Notes: generated by a model not told the origin, from the letters alone. Counted from the stretch's first letter, positions 1-8,850 are shown. The stretch: DNA of 64,000 nt from Terriglobia bacterium (GCA_020072845.1 JAIQGF010000016.1:124001-188000); one strand, 5' to 3'. A program made the numbers and translations.

Positions 1-1627
1 GGTTCTTCAGGAAATCAGCCAGCCATTTCGCCTGCACCGAGCTGCCCTCCCATGTGAGGTCGGGCGCCATGTCGCCGCCGCGGCCATTGATGGCATGACA
101 ACTGAAGCAGCGCAGGTCGCCCATGAGCTGACCGGCGTGTCCGGCAGGCTTGTAATGCGATGGCTGACGGGAGGCGATGCGCATTGACGCCGGCTGTGAC
201 TGCGCGCGGTCGGTGAGCGCCAGCAGCGCGGTGGTCATGGCATCCACCTGCGGCGGCGTGAGAGTGAACTGCGGCATCTTCAGGCTGGGGCCGAAAGCGC
301 GCGGGTTACGCACCTTGGCGGCGATGTAGTCGGGCAGCGTGTGGGAGACGCCTGGGGCGAACACAAGTTGCGCCAGCGAACGGCTGCCCACGTGGCTGAG
401 GTCGGGCGCGAAGTTGTCGGGCTTGCGCACGCCGTTGATCTCGTGGCAGGACGCGCAGCCGTATTCATTTACCAGTTGCTTGCCGTGCGCGGTCTGCTGC
501 GCCGTGGGATCGGGCAGATGCACGTTGGCGAGGAGGTCCGAATCCGTCTTCGCTTCCAGGAATCTGGCGAGCGTCTTGATTTGCTGCTCACCAAAGCGAT
601 AGTGCGGCATCGCGGTGTCGGGATCGTAGGCGCCGGGATTGCGCAGCCACGCTTCCAGCCACTCCGGCTTCGCCTTGGTGCCGATCCTGGTCAGCTCAGG
701 GCCGACATCGCCACCCACCATTCTGCCGGCGGCGTTCTGCACCGCGTGGCAGGAGGCGCAGAAAGATTCACCGTAAAGCGAAGCGCCGGCGGTGGGGTCG
801 GCCGGGGCGCGTGCTGACGCTGCGGATTTTTCGGCGCCGGGCAGTACGATGGGCGTGCTCTGCGCCATCAGGAACGCCGTGACATCGCGCGCGTCATCGT
901 CGCTCAGGCTGAAGTTCGGCATCGTTGCCGTGGAGGAGTACGCCTGCGGATTCTTGATCCAGGCGTAGACCCACTCGCGCGTGGTCTTCTGGGCGATGTG
1001 CACCAGCGACGGAGGATCGTCCGTCCCCTGCATCAGCACGCCGTCCGGTTGACGAACTGCGTGACAGCGCACGCAACCTTCGCGCGCCAGCAGTTTGCGG
1101 CCGTAGTTGAGTTGCGGCGTTCCGGGCAGGTCTCCGAGATGGCACTGGCCGCAGGAAGACTCGATGTACTTCGCCGGCAGGATCGGCTGTTCCCAGGCCA
1201 GCGTGCTGCGATGCGCTTCTTCCACCGTGGTGGCGGCGCCCTGGCCGCGATGGCACGTGGAACAGCCGAACTCGGTGAGCTTGTGTGGAATCGCCGGATG
1301 CGGGCGGAATGGCTGGGTGCTGACGGTCGAGAGGCTCGTCTCGCGCAACGCGGCATGACAGGTGGTGCAACGGTCCACGACGCCGTATTCGGGAATCCAG
1401 ATCTGCTGAATGCCGGTTTCCAGATGGCGCTGCAGGGTGACGGCGTCGGCGCGCGTGCGGATGAGCTTCACGTACTGCTTCTGATAGTGGCGCCACTCGC
1501 TGAAGTAATTCTTGGCGGGCGCGATGGCGAGCGAGACCAGGAACACCACGCTCATGATGCCGAAGGTGCGGGCGCTGTCGCCGAAGATGCGGCGTCGCAG
1601 CGATGTGAGTATTTCTCGCGCGCTCAT
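1..1627 (-). CDS. Multiheme cytochrome c, partial (3' end beyond left edge)
   Basis: Open frame of about 542 codons from ATG at 1627, still open at base 1. Seven CXXCH heme-attachment motifs are seen in order: CTTCH, CSTCH, CGQCH, CVRCH, CASCH, CASCH and CFSCH. One hydrophobic stretch near residues 20-35 (FGIMSVVFLVSLAIAP) looks like an uncleaved anchor or signal, so the domain should be extracytoplasmic. The middle and C-terminal parts look like repeated mono-heme cytochrome c domains, each with a downstream Met-containing segment such as TMPNFS or KMPQFT. It begins 1 bp after the cytochrome b C-terminal gene and is probably the electron acceptor of that quinol-oxidising complex. Heme number is a minimum because the gene is cut. 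Confidence 0.9.
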   Translation of the reverse strand, partial: MSAREILTSLRRRIFGDSARTFGIMSVVFLVSLAIAPAKNYFSEWRHYQKQYVKLIRTRADAVTLQRHLETGIQQIWIPEYGVVDRCTTCHAALRETSLSTVSTQPFRPHPAIPHKLTEFGCSTCHRGQGAATTVEEAHRSTLAWEQPILPAKYIESSCGQCHLGDLPGTPQLNYGRKLLAREGCVRCHAVRQPDGVLMQGTDDPPSLVHIAQKTTREWVYAWIKNPQAYSSTATMPNFSLSDDDARDVTAFLMAQSTPIVLPGAEKSAASARAPADPTAGASLYGESFCASCHAVQNAAGRMVGGDVGPELTRIGTKAKPEWLEAWLRNPGAYDPDTAMPHYRFGEQQIKTLARFLEAKTDSDLLANVHLPDPTAQQTAHGKQLVNEYGCASCHEINGVRKPDNFAPDLSHVGSRSLAQLVFAPGVSHTLPDYIAAKVRNPRAFGPSLKMPQFTLTPPQVDAMTTALLALTDRAQSQPASMRIASRQPSHYKPAGHAGQLMGDLRCFSCHAINGRGGDMAPDLTWEGSSVQAKWLADFLKN

Positions 1628-1628
1628 C

Positions 1629-2333
1629 TCAGTACCCCTGCCATGGCCAGACCCAGGACCAGCCCGGGCCGCGGAAAAAGGTGCCGACCGCGGTCAGCAC
1701 CACCAGTTCGCACAGGAACCAAGTCATGATCCAGAACGAGATCGGCTTCGCGACCAGCCAACGGCGGAAGCGATCGGGTGGATGGGGCGCAGCCAGCGCA
1801 GCGATCACCATGAAGACCGCCACCACAATCGTCGGCGCCAGCGCGACGAATACGTCGAACACCACCAGAAAAATCGAGAACGCAACCACAACGACGCCGA
1901 CGATCCGGAGCCGGCGCGCTTTATCGTTCAACCACAGCCCTTCCGATTCGATGTTGACGTTGAAGTACGGAATGATGATGAGCGCAATCACCACCAGCGT
2001 GGGAATCATCACGCCGGCGACCACCGGCGGGAAATAGTGGAGAAGCTCCTGCAATCCGAGGAAGTACCAAGGCGCCTTGGCGGGGTTAGGCGTGTGCATC
2101 GGGTCGGCAAGCCCCTCGAGCGGAGCGTCCCACAGCAGCGACATCCAGACGAGCGCGATGGCGCCGACCATGACGGCCACCGCCACCCGGAAGAATACTT
2201 CCGGGTAGGTCATGACCCGCTCTTCGTCCTGCACCACGACGGCCGGCGAGGTGCGGCGCGTGACGAACGCCACCCGCACCGGCGCCTTCCGCGCATCCGA
2301 GTTCATGCCGGCAATGAAATCCTTGTCGCTCAT
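1629..2333 (-). CDS. Cytochrome b C-terminal subunit (subunit IV / PetD-like)
   Basis: 234 aa from an ATG at 2333 that overlaps the stop of the preceding cytochrome b6-like gene as ATGA. The first 60 residues are soluble, followed by at least four membrane helices. The quinol-site loop reads [20 protein letters not shown], which aligns with the PEWY region of cytochrome b but lacks the Glu, giving APWY. An upstream extension in the same frame (to 3032) is a shadow of the petB-like gene and was not used. With the neighbouring Rieske and b6-like genes it forms a split, b6f-type quinol oxidoreductase, probably menaquinol-oxidising (inference). Confidence 0.9.
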   Translation of the reverse strand: MSDKDFIAGMNSDARKAPVRVAFVTRRTSPAVVVQDEERVMTYPEVFFRVAVAVMVGAIALVWMSLLWDAPLEGLADPMHTPNPAKAPWYFLGLQELLHYFPPVVAGVMIPTLVVIALIIIPYFNVNIESEGLWLNDKARRLRIVGVVVVAFSIFLVVFDVFVALAPTIVVAVFMVIAALAAPHPPDRFRRWLVAKPISFWIMTWFLCELVVLTAVGTFFRGPGWSWVWPWQGY

Positions 2334-3082
2334 TTCGCCTCCGGCTCGCGCGGCGCGCCGGCGTAGAGTCCGCCATCCTTGCGAATGCGCCAGAAGTGAA
2401 CCGCGATGAATGCGATTGCCGTCAGCGGCAGGATCATGCAGTGCAGGACATAAAACCGCAGCAGCGCGTTGGCGTTCACCAGGTTGCCCCCGAGCATCAG
2501 GAAGCGGATTTTTGCGCCGAACACAGGAACCGCCGACGCGATGTTGCTGCCCACCGTGACCGCCCAGTACGAAAGCTGGTCCCACGGCAGCAGGTAGCCG
2601 GTGTAACTGAGCAGCAGGGTAATCAGCAGCAGCACCACGCCAATCGCCCAGTTGAATTCGCGCGGCGGCCGGTACGCGCCGCGATAAAAGACCCGGAACA
2701 TGTGTGCGAACACCAGGAACACCATGGCGTGCGCCGACCAGCGGTGCAGGTTGCGCAGAAAAACTCCCGAAGACACTACGAACTGCAAGTCCTTCATGTC
2801 GGCATAGGCCTGCGGCACCGACGGGTGGTAGTACAGCATCAGCAGGATTCCGGTGATCACCAGAATGAGAAACGAGGCGAAGGTCAGCGCCCCCAGATAC
2901 CAGGTGACGCTGAAGTCCAGCGCGCGCCGCCGCGCTTTTGCGGAGAACAGGTGCAGAAAAACGTTCTGCTGGATGGCGAGCACGTCGTGCAGCCGGGTGC
3001 CGCCGCGCCCGCTGCGGAAGATGGAGCGCCACGCGCGGCTGGCGCGAAGGGTTTCGAAATAGGTGCCCAGCGTCTTCGCCAT
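2330..3082 (-). CDS. Cytochrome b N-terminal subunit (cytochrome b6 / PetB-like)
   Basis: 250 aa with four hydrophobic helices. Heme b ligand histidines are visible in helix B ([18 protein letters not shown], His pair 14 residues apart) and in helix D ([19 protein letters not shown]). The motif [16 protein letters not shown] is typical of the family. Length and the separate C-terminal gene make it b6-like rather than a fused bc1 cytochrome b. It starts 2 bp after the Rieske stop and overlaps the next gene by 4 bp, so the three are translationally coupled. The protein sits in the cytoplasmic membrane and carries the two b hemes that link quinol oxidation to the Rieske protein. Confidence 0.94.
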   Translation of the reverse strand: MAKTLGTYFETLRASRAWRSIFRSGRGGTRLHDVLAIQQNVFLHLFSAKARRRALDFSVTWYLGALTFASFLILVITGILLMLYYHPSVPQAYADMKDLQFVVSSGVFLRNLHRWSAHAMVFLVFAHMFRVFYRGAYRPPREFNWAIGVVLLLITLLLSYTGYLLPWDQLSYWAVTVGSNIASAVPVFGAKIRFLMLGGNLVNANALLRFYVLHCMILPLTAIAFIAVHFWRIRKDGGLYAGAPREPEAK

Positions 3083-3084
3083 AA

Positions 3085-3570
3085 CTAGACCTTCACCAAC
3101 TGCCGCGACGAAAGCAGGACGGCGCGGTCCACCATCAGGTCGCCTTCATCGCTGAGCCACATGCGCAGCCAAGGCAGCGGCCGGGGAGCGGGACCCTCGA
3201 TCTTGGCGCCGTCGCGTTTGAACTTGCTGCCGTGACACGGGCAGGCAATGATGCCGAGTTCCGGCTTCCAGGCGGTCAGGCACCCCAGGTGCGTGCAGGT
3301 GGCCTGCAGGGCGTAGAAACCTTGTGCGCTGTTGACCACGAAAATGCCGGTCTGGGGGTCGAGCGTCACCGAATCCATCGGGTAACGGTCGGGCTTGCCG
3401 GCGTTCACTATCGGGGACGGCTCGTAGAGCACGTTGGGCGAGAGAAACTGGTAGGCAAACGCCGCCGTACCCGCCGCCGCGACCGCAACCGAGCCAAGGC
3501 CGATCTTGACAAAGAACTGGCGCCGGTCGAGGCCCGCCTCTTTTATTTTCTCGTTCTCCGACATAACCAT
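3085..3570 (-). CDS. Rieske [2Fe-2S] protein of a cytochrome bc/b6f complex
   Basis: 161 aa. The N-terminus has a twin-arginine-like signal-anchor ([20 protein letters not shown]). The two cluster-binding boxes are CTHLGC and CPCHGS, each with its Cys and His ligands, and the two non-ligand Cys of the disulfide are present. An alternative start MSENEK lies two codons in. The C-terminal segment [10 protein letters not shown] matches the family. It lies 3 bp after the flavoprotein gene and directly before the split cytochrome b. It transfers electrons from quinol to a cytochrome c or cupredoxin outside the membrane. Confidence 0.95.
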   Translation of the reverse strand: MVMSENEKIKEAGLDRRQFFVKIGLGSVAVAAAGTAAFAYQFLSPNVLYEPSPIVNAGKPDRYPMDSVTLDPQTGIFVVNSAQGFYALQATCTHLGCLTAWKPELGIIACPCHGSKFKRDGAKIEGPAPRPLPWLRMWLSDEGDLMVDRAVLLSSRQLVKV

Positions 3571-3573
3571 CCT

Positions 3574-5538
3574 TCACTTACCTGCGGTTGGCGCGCCGGC
3601 CGGTTTCACGTCCATCGTTTGCAGCGGGATGAGGCCGCTGGGTTCCGCCGATGCCAGCCGGTACGCTTCCATGGTGATGGTGTTCGCCGGGCAGCGCAGC
3701 GCACACAGTCCACAGCGGATGCAGCGCGTCTCGTCCTTAATCATGGCGGAGCCGGTGATGATGCCGAGTTCGTCGGCCGCCACGTCGTCCAGCTCGACTC
3801 CGAAAACCTGGGAGTTGTCGCGAATCGTTTCCAGCACGCCCGGCTCAAAGTCAATGCGGTCGAGCGATACCAGGCTGAGGCAGTTCTCGGGACAAACATC
3901 CACGCAGCCACCGCAGAGAACGCACTCGGTGCCGTCTTCCGGATTGCCTTCGAACACGGTGTTGATCCAGCAGCGCAGGCAGCGGCGCGCCTCGGCCATC
4001 GCCGATTCTTCGTCAAAGCCGATCTCGACCTCGGTGACTCCGGTGCGCCGCTCGATCGGGAGCATGGGCACATCCTGGCGAGCGATGTCCATGAAGTCGG
4101 CAAACATGCGGTGCCGGTCGAGAATGTTGACTTCGATCAGCGGCTCGGGATGCTTGCGGCCGCGCAGGAACTCGTCCATCGCAATCGCGGCTCGCTTGCC
4201 GTCCCCAACGCTGTCGATGATCAGGCGCGGGCCAAACACGCAATCGCCGCCGGCGAAGATTCCGGAAGCGCTCGTCATCAGGGTCTCGCGGTTCACTGCG
4301 ATCAGCCCGCGCGGCGATGTCTGCACGCCATCTTCGGGACGCAGGAAATCGAGGTTGGCCGCCTGCCCGATCGCCATGATGATGGTGTCGCACTCCAACT
4401 GCTTTTCGCTGCCTTCCTCGAACGCGGGATTGAAACGGCCGGACTGGTCGAAGACCCACTTGGTGTCCAGCGTCTCCAGCGCAATCACTTTCCCGTCGCG
4501 GCCGAGGATGCGCTTGGGCCCGAACCCGGGGTGCATGATGATCCCCTCGGTCTCGGCTTCTTCGATCTCCTCCAGGGCCGCCGGCATCTCGTGCCGCTTT
4601 TCCAGGCAGACGATGTGGACCTCGCTGGCGCCCATGCGCAGCGCGGAGAGCGAGACGTCCACCATCTCGCGCGTGGCCACGGCGGCGATGCTGTCGTCCG
4701 ACGGGACAATCTCGCCCTCAACGTGCTGTTTCACCACCTCGCGCGCGGCGGAACGGGCAACGTCCATGGCAACGTTTCCCCCGCCGACCACAATCACTTT
4801 TTTCCCGATGGTGAATTTGTAGCCGAGGTTGACGTTGAGCAGGAAATCGATGCCCTTGTGCACGCCGTCCAGGTCCACGCCCGGGATGCTGAGGTCGCGG
4901 CTGCGGTGGGCGCCCACCGCGATCAGCACCGCGTCGAAACCCTGGCGGCGGAGATCTCCGACTGTGAAATCGCGCCCCGCCGCGTGTTTGAGCTTCAAGG
5001 TAATGTCGCCGGTCTCCAGGATCTCGCGCACCTGCGCTTCCACCACGTCGCGCGGCAGGCGGTACTCGGGAATCCCGAGATACAGCATGCCGCCCGGCAC
5101 GGGCGCGGCCTCGAAGATGGTGACCGAATACCCCAGCAGCGCCAAGTCGTGCGCCGCCGACAGTCCCACCGGCCCGCTGCCGATAATGGCCACCTTGAAA
5201 CCGTTCGGCTCGGCGGCCACCGGCGCCAGGTCGCTGCGATGCCGCGACTCGGGTCCATAGCGCTCGGTGAGAAAACGTTTCAGGGCGCGGATCGCGATCG
5301 GCTTGTCGATCTCGCCCCGCCGGCACGCGGTCTCGCACGGGTGCGCGCAGACGCGGCCGCAGATGGAAGCCATTGGGTTGGGATCGCGGGCGACACGGTA
5401 GGCATCTTCGAACCGGCCTTCGGCGGTCAGCGAGACGTAGCGCCCGGCGTTGGTATGCGCCGGGCACGCCATCATGCACGGGAAATTGGTGTTCAACCAA
5501 TCCCGGTCCACTTTCTTTTCGCTGAATCGCTTTTCCAT
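3574..5538 (-). CDS. GltD-like FAD/NAD(P) oxidoreductase with C-terminal ferredoxin domain
   Basis: 654 aa from MEKRFSEKK at 5538. The frame stays open further upstream, but that stretch is a shadow of the cupredoxin gene. Order of parts: an N-terminal Cys-rich 4Fe-4S region (PCMMACP and CGRVCAHPCETAC); an FAD Rossmann motif (IGSGPVGLSAAHDLALLGYS); a second dinucleotide motif (VVGGGNVAMDVARSAAR); GGDC before the C-terminal FAD box; then two ferredoxin-type clusters (CVLCGGCVDVCPENC and CIRCGLCALRCP). It resembles the small subunit of glutamate synthase and NfnB, but no large subunit is here. Its position 3 bp before the Rieske gene suggests it feeds electrons from NAD(P)H or ferredoxin to, or accepts them from, the b6f-like complex. 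Confidence 0.85.
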   Translation of the reverse strand: MEKRFSEKKVDRDWLNTNFPCMMACPAHTNAGRYVSLTAEGRFEDAYRVARDPNPMASICGRVCAHPCETACRRGEIDKPIAIRALKRFLTERYGPESRHRSDLAPVAAEPNGFKVAIIGSGPVGLSAAHDLALLGYSVTIFEAAPVPGGMLYLGIPEYRLPRDVVEAQVREILETGDITLKLKHAAGRDFTVGDLRRQGFDAVLIAVGAHRSRDLSIPGVDLDGVHKGIDFLLNVNLGYKFTIGKKVIVVGGGNVAMDVARSAAREVVKQHVEGEIVPSDDSIAAVATREMVDVSLSALRMGASEVHIVCLEKRHEMPAALEEIEEAETEGIIMHPGFGPKRILGRDGKVIALETLDTKWVFDQSGRFNPAFEEGSEKQLECDTIIMAIGQAANLDFLRPEDGVQTSPRGLIAVNRETLMTSASGIFAGGDCVFGPRLIIDSVGDGKRAAIAMDEFLRGRKHPEPLIEVNILDRHRMFADFMDIARQDVPMLPIERRTGVTEVEIGFDEESAMAEARRCLRCWINTVFEGNPEDGTECVLCGGCVDVCPENCLSLVSLDRIDFEPGVLETIRDNSQVFGVELDDVAADELGIITGSAMIKDETRCIRCGLCALRCPANTITMEAYRLASAEPSGLIPLQTMDVKPAGAPTAGK

Positions 5539-5563
5539 GGCCGTCGCCCTATCGTCTCGTTTC

Positions 5564-6142
5564 CTACTTGGTGACCGTGAAGTCCGCCTTGGCGTCGCCC
5601 TTGACGGCAACCTGCTTCGAAGCCGGCTTCGCGCCCTCGTGCCAGGCCACCACCTTGTAATCGCCGTCCGGCAGGTTGGCGATTTTGTAGTTGCCCTGCG
5701 CGTCCGTCTCCGCGTAGTACGGAGTCGGCGACACGATGATGTAGCCGGACATTTCCGGGTGGACGTTGCACAGCAGCGGCACCACGCCGACCTTGTCGAA
5801 CTTGAAGGCCTTCTTCTCGCCCTTGGGCCAAGTGCCGAGATTGTGCGTGGCCTTCTTGTCGCCGGAGATGTTAGGCCAGAAAACGTTGTGGGCCACGGTG
5901 TCGCTGTTGAGGAAGTCAACCGTCGTGCCGACCAGCACAACCGCGATGTGCGGCTGGAACATCAACCCTTTCTGATCGATGAGCACGTGTTTTTCCGGTG
6001 CGGGGAATGTCTTGCCCGCGATCGTGTCCACGTAGACAACCGATACGCCGGAGGCGCCGCTCACTTTGCCGCTCAGCGTGCCTGCCAGAGCGACCGCGGA
6101 AACCATCAGGACTGCCAGGAGAGTTGCAAGAGTGCGTTTCAT
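5564..6142 (-). CDS. Secreted cupredoxin-like protein with carboxypeptidase-regulatory-like tail (copy 1)
   Basis: 192 aa. A GGAGG lies 10 nt before the ATG at 6142; the ATG three codons earlier is too close to it. Signal peptide MKRTLATLLAVLMVSAVALA. A plastocyanin-like fold is suggested by the copper ligand set His (VAHNVFW), Cys and His (LLCNVHPEM) and Met. The last 60 residues (ETDAQGNYKIANLPDGDYKV) look like a small transthyretin/CarboxypepD-regulatory domain. It is a paralogue of the protein at 8198-8791. It probably carries electrons in the periplasm between the Rieske/cytochrome b complex and the cytochromes encoded around it. Confidence 0.8.
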   Translation of the reverse strand: MKRTLATLLAVLMVSAVALAGTLSGKVSGASGVSVVYVDTIAGKTFPAPEKHVLIDQKGLMFQPHIAVVLVGTTVDFLNSDTVAHNVFWPNISGDKKATHNLGTWPKGEKKAFKFDKVGVVPLLCNVHPEMSGYIIVSPTPYYAETDAQGNYKIANLPDGDYKVVAWHEGAKPASKQVAVKGDAKADFTVTK

Positions 6143-6206
6143 GCGTGTCATTCCTCCAAATTTTGTGGGAGGTGCGGCGCACGCTGGTGCGTCACACCTC
6201 TGCGGT

Positions 6207-7835
6207 TCAGTACACGAATTCCAGTCCGGCCGTGGCCGTGTTGGTCCGGAACGGAGCAATCGTGACCGGTAAGCCCGTCAAGGGGTTGGTGCCGGCTGCG
6301 ACCTGCTGCTGCGGGCGGAACTGGTATTCAAACGAGGCCTTGATGTTGGCGTGAATCAGGAACTGCACGCCGGGTGTGAAGCGGTTGCGCGTGTGCTGCG
6401 CCGGGCCGAAGAAGTTCCCGCCGGGAATGGACTCCTGCCCGTTGGCAAAATCCGCCCAGGAGTTCACGCCGTCGTAGCGCATGATGAGCATCATCCAGGG
6501 CAGGGGCATGTAATCGGCTTGTATGAAGCCGCCGCTGAAGGTTGCCGGCCTGCTGCGCACGAATCCCACCGGCACCGCTTCTGCTCCCGTCGCCACCGGC
6601 AGCGGGATCAGCGCTCCTTCCGAGTCGAAGGGCAGCAGGTTGTGGTCGCGGCCGTAGAGGTACTGGCCGAAGAGGTTGAAGTTGCGGTAAGTGAAATCGA
6701 AATCACCGCCCACGCGATAAAACGGCTCGCGTGCAGTCAGAGCCACGGCGTTGCCCAGCGCATCCGCGCCCACGAACCGCTGCACCGAGCGCCCGTAGTA
6801 GTAGAGACTGCCAAGCGTGAGATAGGTGTGCGTGCGCGGCCCCGTCGCTCCCGCTGCCTGGATTGCCCGGCGGCTTTCGCGATCCCGCTCCAGGTTGAAC
6901 CGGTACGCGACACGTCCGTAGATGTCCTTGAAGTTGGCATCGGAAAAGAATCCCAGGCCGCCACTGTTCGCGCCCGTCGCCGACGGCACCAGGCCGCTGA
7001 CATCAATCGCCTGTGAACCGGTGGTCTGGTTCACGATCGCCAGCGCCCAGAAGTAGCCGCCGTAGTGATGCCCGCCGCTGAACTCCACCCCCTGGGCGGC
7101 GCTGGACATGGCAAATCCGTTGTTCACGTTGTGCTGACCGAGGTTCGGATTAATGGCCCCGATCGCGGCTTGGTCGTAAATGTCCCACGGGCTGAGGTTC
7201 CAGCTCCGTGCCGGCGAGAAAGGCAGTTCCAGCTCGAACTGGCCAACGCGCATGTGGAGGCTGTCTTTCGGCAGATGCAGGAAGCGCCCGATGTTGACGA
7301 ATTTCAGGTAGCCGTCGCCCAGCCCGCCGTTGCCGCCCGAACCGGCGACACTGAGGTCGTCGTCCACCCAGAAGGCGATGTCGCTGCCGAAGTTGCCCGC
7401 GGTGAAGATGCTGAACAGGCCGGGCTCGAAATCGGTTCGCGGAACAAATCCTGCGCCCACCGGGGCAAGATTCCCGCGATTTTTCCCCACCACCTGGAAG
7501 AAGTTGTTCATCCGCAGTCCGATCGGCGGCATGCCGGGAATCACTCCGGGCCAAACCGTCTTCGGCCAAAGCTCCTTCTGCGCGGGCGCGCCCAGCAGTA
7601 CCGGCGGCACCTTGATGAAGCTCTCGTCATCGGTGGGGAACTTGAATCCCGCATCCTTGAACGCCTTGCCAAAATCGTTTAGGTGCGGAAAGTTATCGTG
7701 GCACGTGGTGCAAGAGGTCTGGTATTTGCGGGCGAACGCCGGGATCCCGTTCGCCTGCGGTGGTGTTACCAGCGCCACGGACAAGAGCAGGGCAAATACG
7801 ACCACAATCATGATTGCCGCAGGTTGTTTGCGCAT
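6207..7835 (-). CDS. Outer-membrane porin-like beta-barrel with N-terminal c-type heme motif
   Basis: 542 aa from MRKQPAAIM at 7835, chosen because GGAGG sits 5 nt before it. There is a signal peptide of about 30 residues, then one CTTCH heme motif near residue 45 in a short mono-heme segment (SCTTCHDNFPHLNDFGKAFK). The remaining 450 residues are rich in alternating aromatic strands and end in Phe-Val-Tyr, as outer-membrane barrels do. The architecture is a porin fused to a heme module. In the operon it could bring electrons or a soluble redox substrate to the outer membrane. The exact substrate cannot be told from sequence. Confidence 0.75.
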   Translation of the reverse strand: MRKQPAAIMIVVVFALLLSVALVTPPQANGIPAFARKYQTSCTTCHDNFPHLNDFGKAFKDAGFKFPTDDESFIKVPPVLLGAPAQKELWPKTVWPGVIPGMPPIGLRMNNFFQVVGKNRGNLAPVGAGFVPRTDFEPGLFSIFTAGNFGSDIAFWVDDDLSVAGSGGNGGLGDGYLKFVNIGRFLHLPKDSLHMRVGQFELELPFSPARSWNLSPWDIYDQAAIGAINPNLGQHNVNNGFAMSSAAQGVEFSGGHHYGGYFWALAIVNQTTGSQAIDVSGLVPSATGANSGGLGFFSDANFKDIYGRVAYRFNLERDRESRRAIQAAGATGPRTHTYLTLGSLYYYGRSVQRFVGADALGNAVALTAREPFYRVGGDFDFTYRNFNLFGQYLYGRDHNLLPFDSEGALIPLPVATGAEAVPVGFVRSRPATFSGGFIQADYMPLPWMMLIMRYDGVNSWADFANGQESIPGGNFFGPAQHTRNRFTPGVQFLIHANIKASFEYQFRPQQQVAAGTNPLTGLPVTIAPFRTNTATAGLEFVY

Positions 7836-7906
7836 GAGCGCCTCCATTTACGACCTGACTCAACCGCTACTTTCGCGCCCCGGGTTGGGCTCGTCGCTTG
7901 CTTGCG

Positions 7907-8185
7907 TTACTTGCTTCCGCTTACGTAGGTGTGCGTCTGTACCGGCGCGCCGTCCTTGCCGTGGCAGGTCCCGGTCGTCTTGCAGCCGCACAATCCGCAC
8001 TCGCCGACACAGCGCGAGCACTGCACTTCCCACACTCCCGGTTGCAGGCGAATGCTGCCCACGTGATGTCCGCAGTCGGGGCAGTACAGGTAATCCACAC
8101 CCGGCAGCAGTTGCTGCGGATTGAGCAAAACCTGCCCCTCGCTTTCGCTATGCAACGCTTCGCGTTTGCGACTCTCCGATGTCAT
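7907..8185 (-). CDS. Small Cys-rich protein, probable metal-binding
   Basis: 92 aa, preceded by AGGAAC 5 nt before the ATG. It contains CPDC near residue 35, then CSRC, CGLCGC and a final Cys-His pair (TGTCHG). There is no signal peptide or membrane helix. The spacing does not give a CXXCH heme motif; the pattern suits zinc ribbons or an iron-sulfur site. It lies 12 bp after the first cupredoxin gene and 71 bp before the porin, so it is co-transcribed with the respiratory operon. A role in metal delivery or assembly is only a guess. Confidence 0.7.
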   Translation of the reverse strand: MTSESRKREALHSESEGQVLLNPQQLLPGVDYLYCPDCGHHVGSIRLQPGVWEVQCSRCVGECGLCGCKTTGTCHGKDGAPVQTHTYVSGSK

Positions 8186-8197
8186 CTCTGTTCCTGC

Positions 8198-8791
8198 TCA
8201 ATCCAGGCGGATCGTTTTCCTGGTTATGCCCGCCGCCGCCACCTCGACGTCGTAGCTGTGCTCGTCCATGGCTTCGTGCCAGATGCGCACCCGATGGCGA
8301 CCCGCCGGCACGTTGTCGATCCGAAAACTTCCGTCGGCCGCCGTGCGCGCGAAATACGGGCTCTTTACCACCACGATGAACGCCGACATCTCCTGGTGCA
8401 CGTTGCACAGCAATTGCACGACACCGGGCTGGTCGAACTTCACGCGCCGGCTCGTTCCGCGTCCGTATAACCCGAGGTTGAAACGTTTCGGGCTGGAGAT
8501 GGAAAACACGTTGTGTGCCAGCGGATCGCTGTTGGCGAATTCCACTGTCGTACCCACCTGGATCGGCAGAACGTGCGGCACAAACCGCAGGCTCTTCTGG
8601 TCCATCAGGACCACCCGGTCAGGGGTAGGAAAGGGCCCTGCAACGTCGTCCACGTACGCTACGAATCCCGCCAAATCGAGCTTCGCATCGTGCGTCTGCA
8701 CGCGGCCCTCGAGGGTCCCGGCGGTGGCGGATCCGGCAGCGAGAATCAGAATCGCTGCCCACCCGAAACCGCGTTGCTGCCCGAATCGCAT
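8198..8791 (-). CDS. Secreted cupredoxin-like protein (copy 2), first gene of the sigma-54 operon
   Basis: 197 aa from MRFGQQRGF at 8791, with AGGAAAGG 5 nt upstream. The frame is open 15 codons further upstream, but that part overlaps the promoter. There is a signal peptide to about residue 26 (GSATAG). Copper-ligand candidates are His in LAHNVFS, Cys and His in LLCNVHQEM, and the Met. A C-terminal regulatory-like domain follows (RTAADGSFRIDNVPAGRHRV). It is clearly homologous to the cupredoxin at 5564-6142. It is the promoter-proximal gene of the operon and about 30 nt downstream of the predicted transcription start. Confidence 0.8.
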   Translation of the reverse strand: MRFGQQRGFGWAAILILAAGSATAGTLEGRVQTHDAKLDLAGFVAYVDDVAGPFPTPDRVVLMDQKSLRFVPHVLPIQVGTTVEFANSDPLAHNVFSISSPKRFNLGLYGRGTSRRVKFDQPGVVQLLCNVHQEMSAFIVVVKSPYFARTAADGSFRIDNVPAGRHRVRIWHEAMDEHSYDVEVAAAGITRKTIRLD

Positions 8792-8830
8792 CCGGCCCTT
8801 TCCTGTAGGGTTGTGTGTCGGGAAAATGAA

Positions 8831-8850
8831 TTGCACGTTGCGTGCCGGGC
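8831..8850 (-). promoter_or_regulatory. Sigma-54 (-24/-12) promoter for the respiratory operon
   Basis: Read on the minus strand, CGGCACG-N4-GTGCA gives the invariant GG at -24 (complement of 8845-8846) and GC at -12 (complement of 8833-8834) with exactly 10 bp between them. This matches the RpoN consensus TGGCACG-N4-TTGCA closely. The expected start near 8821 leaves a leader of about 30 nt before the cupredoxin ATG at 8791. Confidence 0.75.

Noticed and set aside
3232-5574. 780-codon open frame on the plus strand
   Set aside because: It is antisense to the flavoprotein and Rieske genes; its composition (Arg/His/Gly-rich) is that of a GC-rich shadow frame, while the minus strand has clear family motifs.
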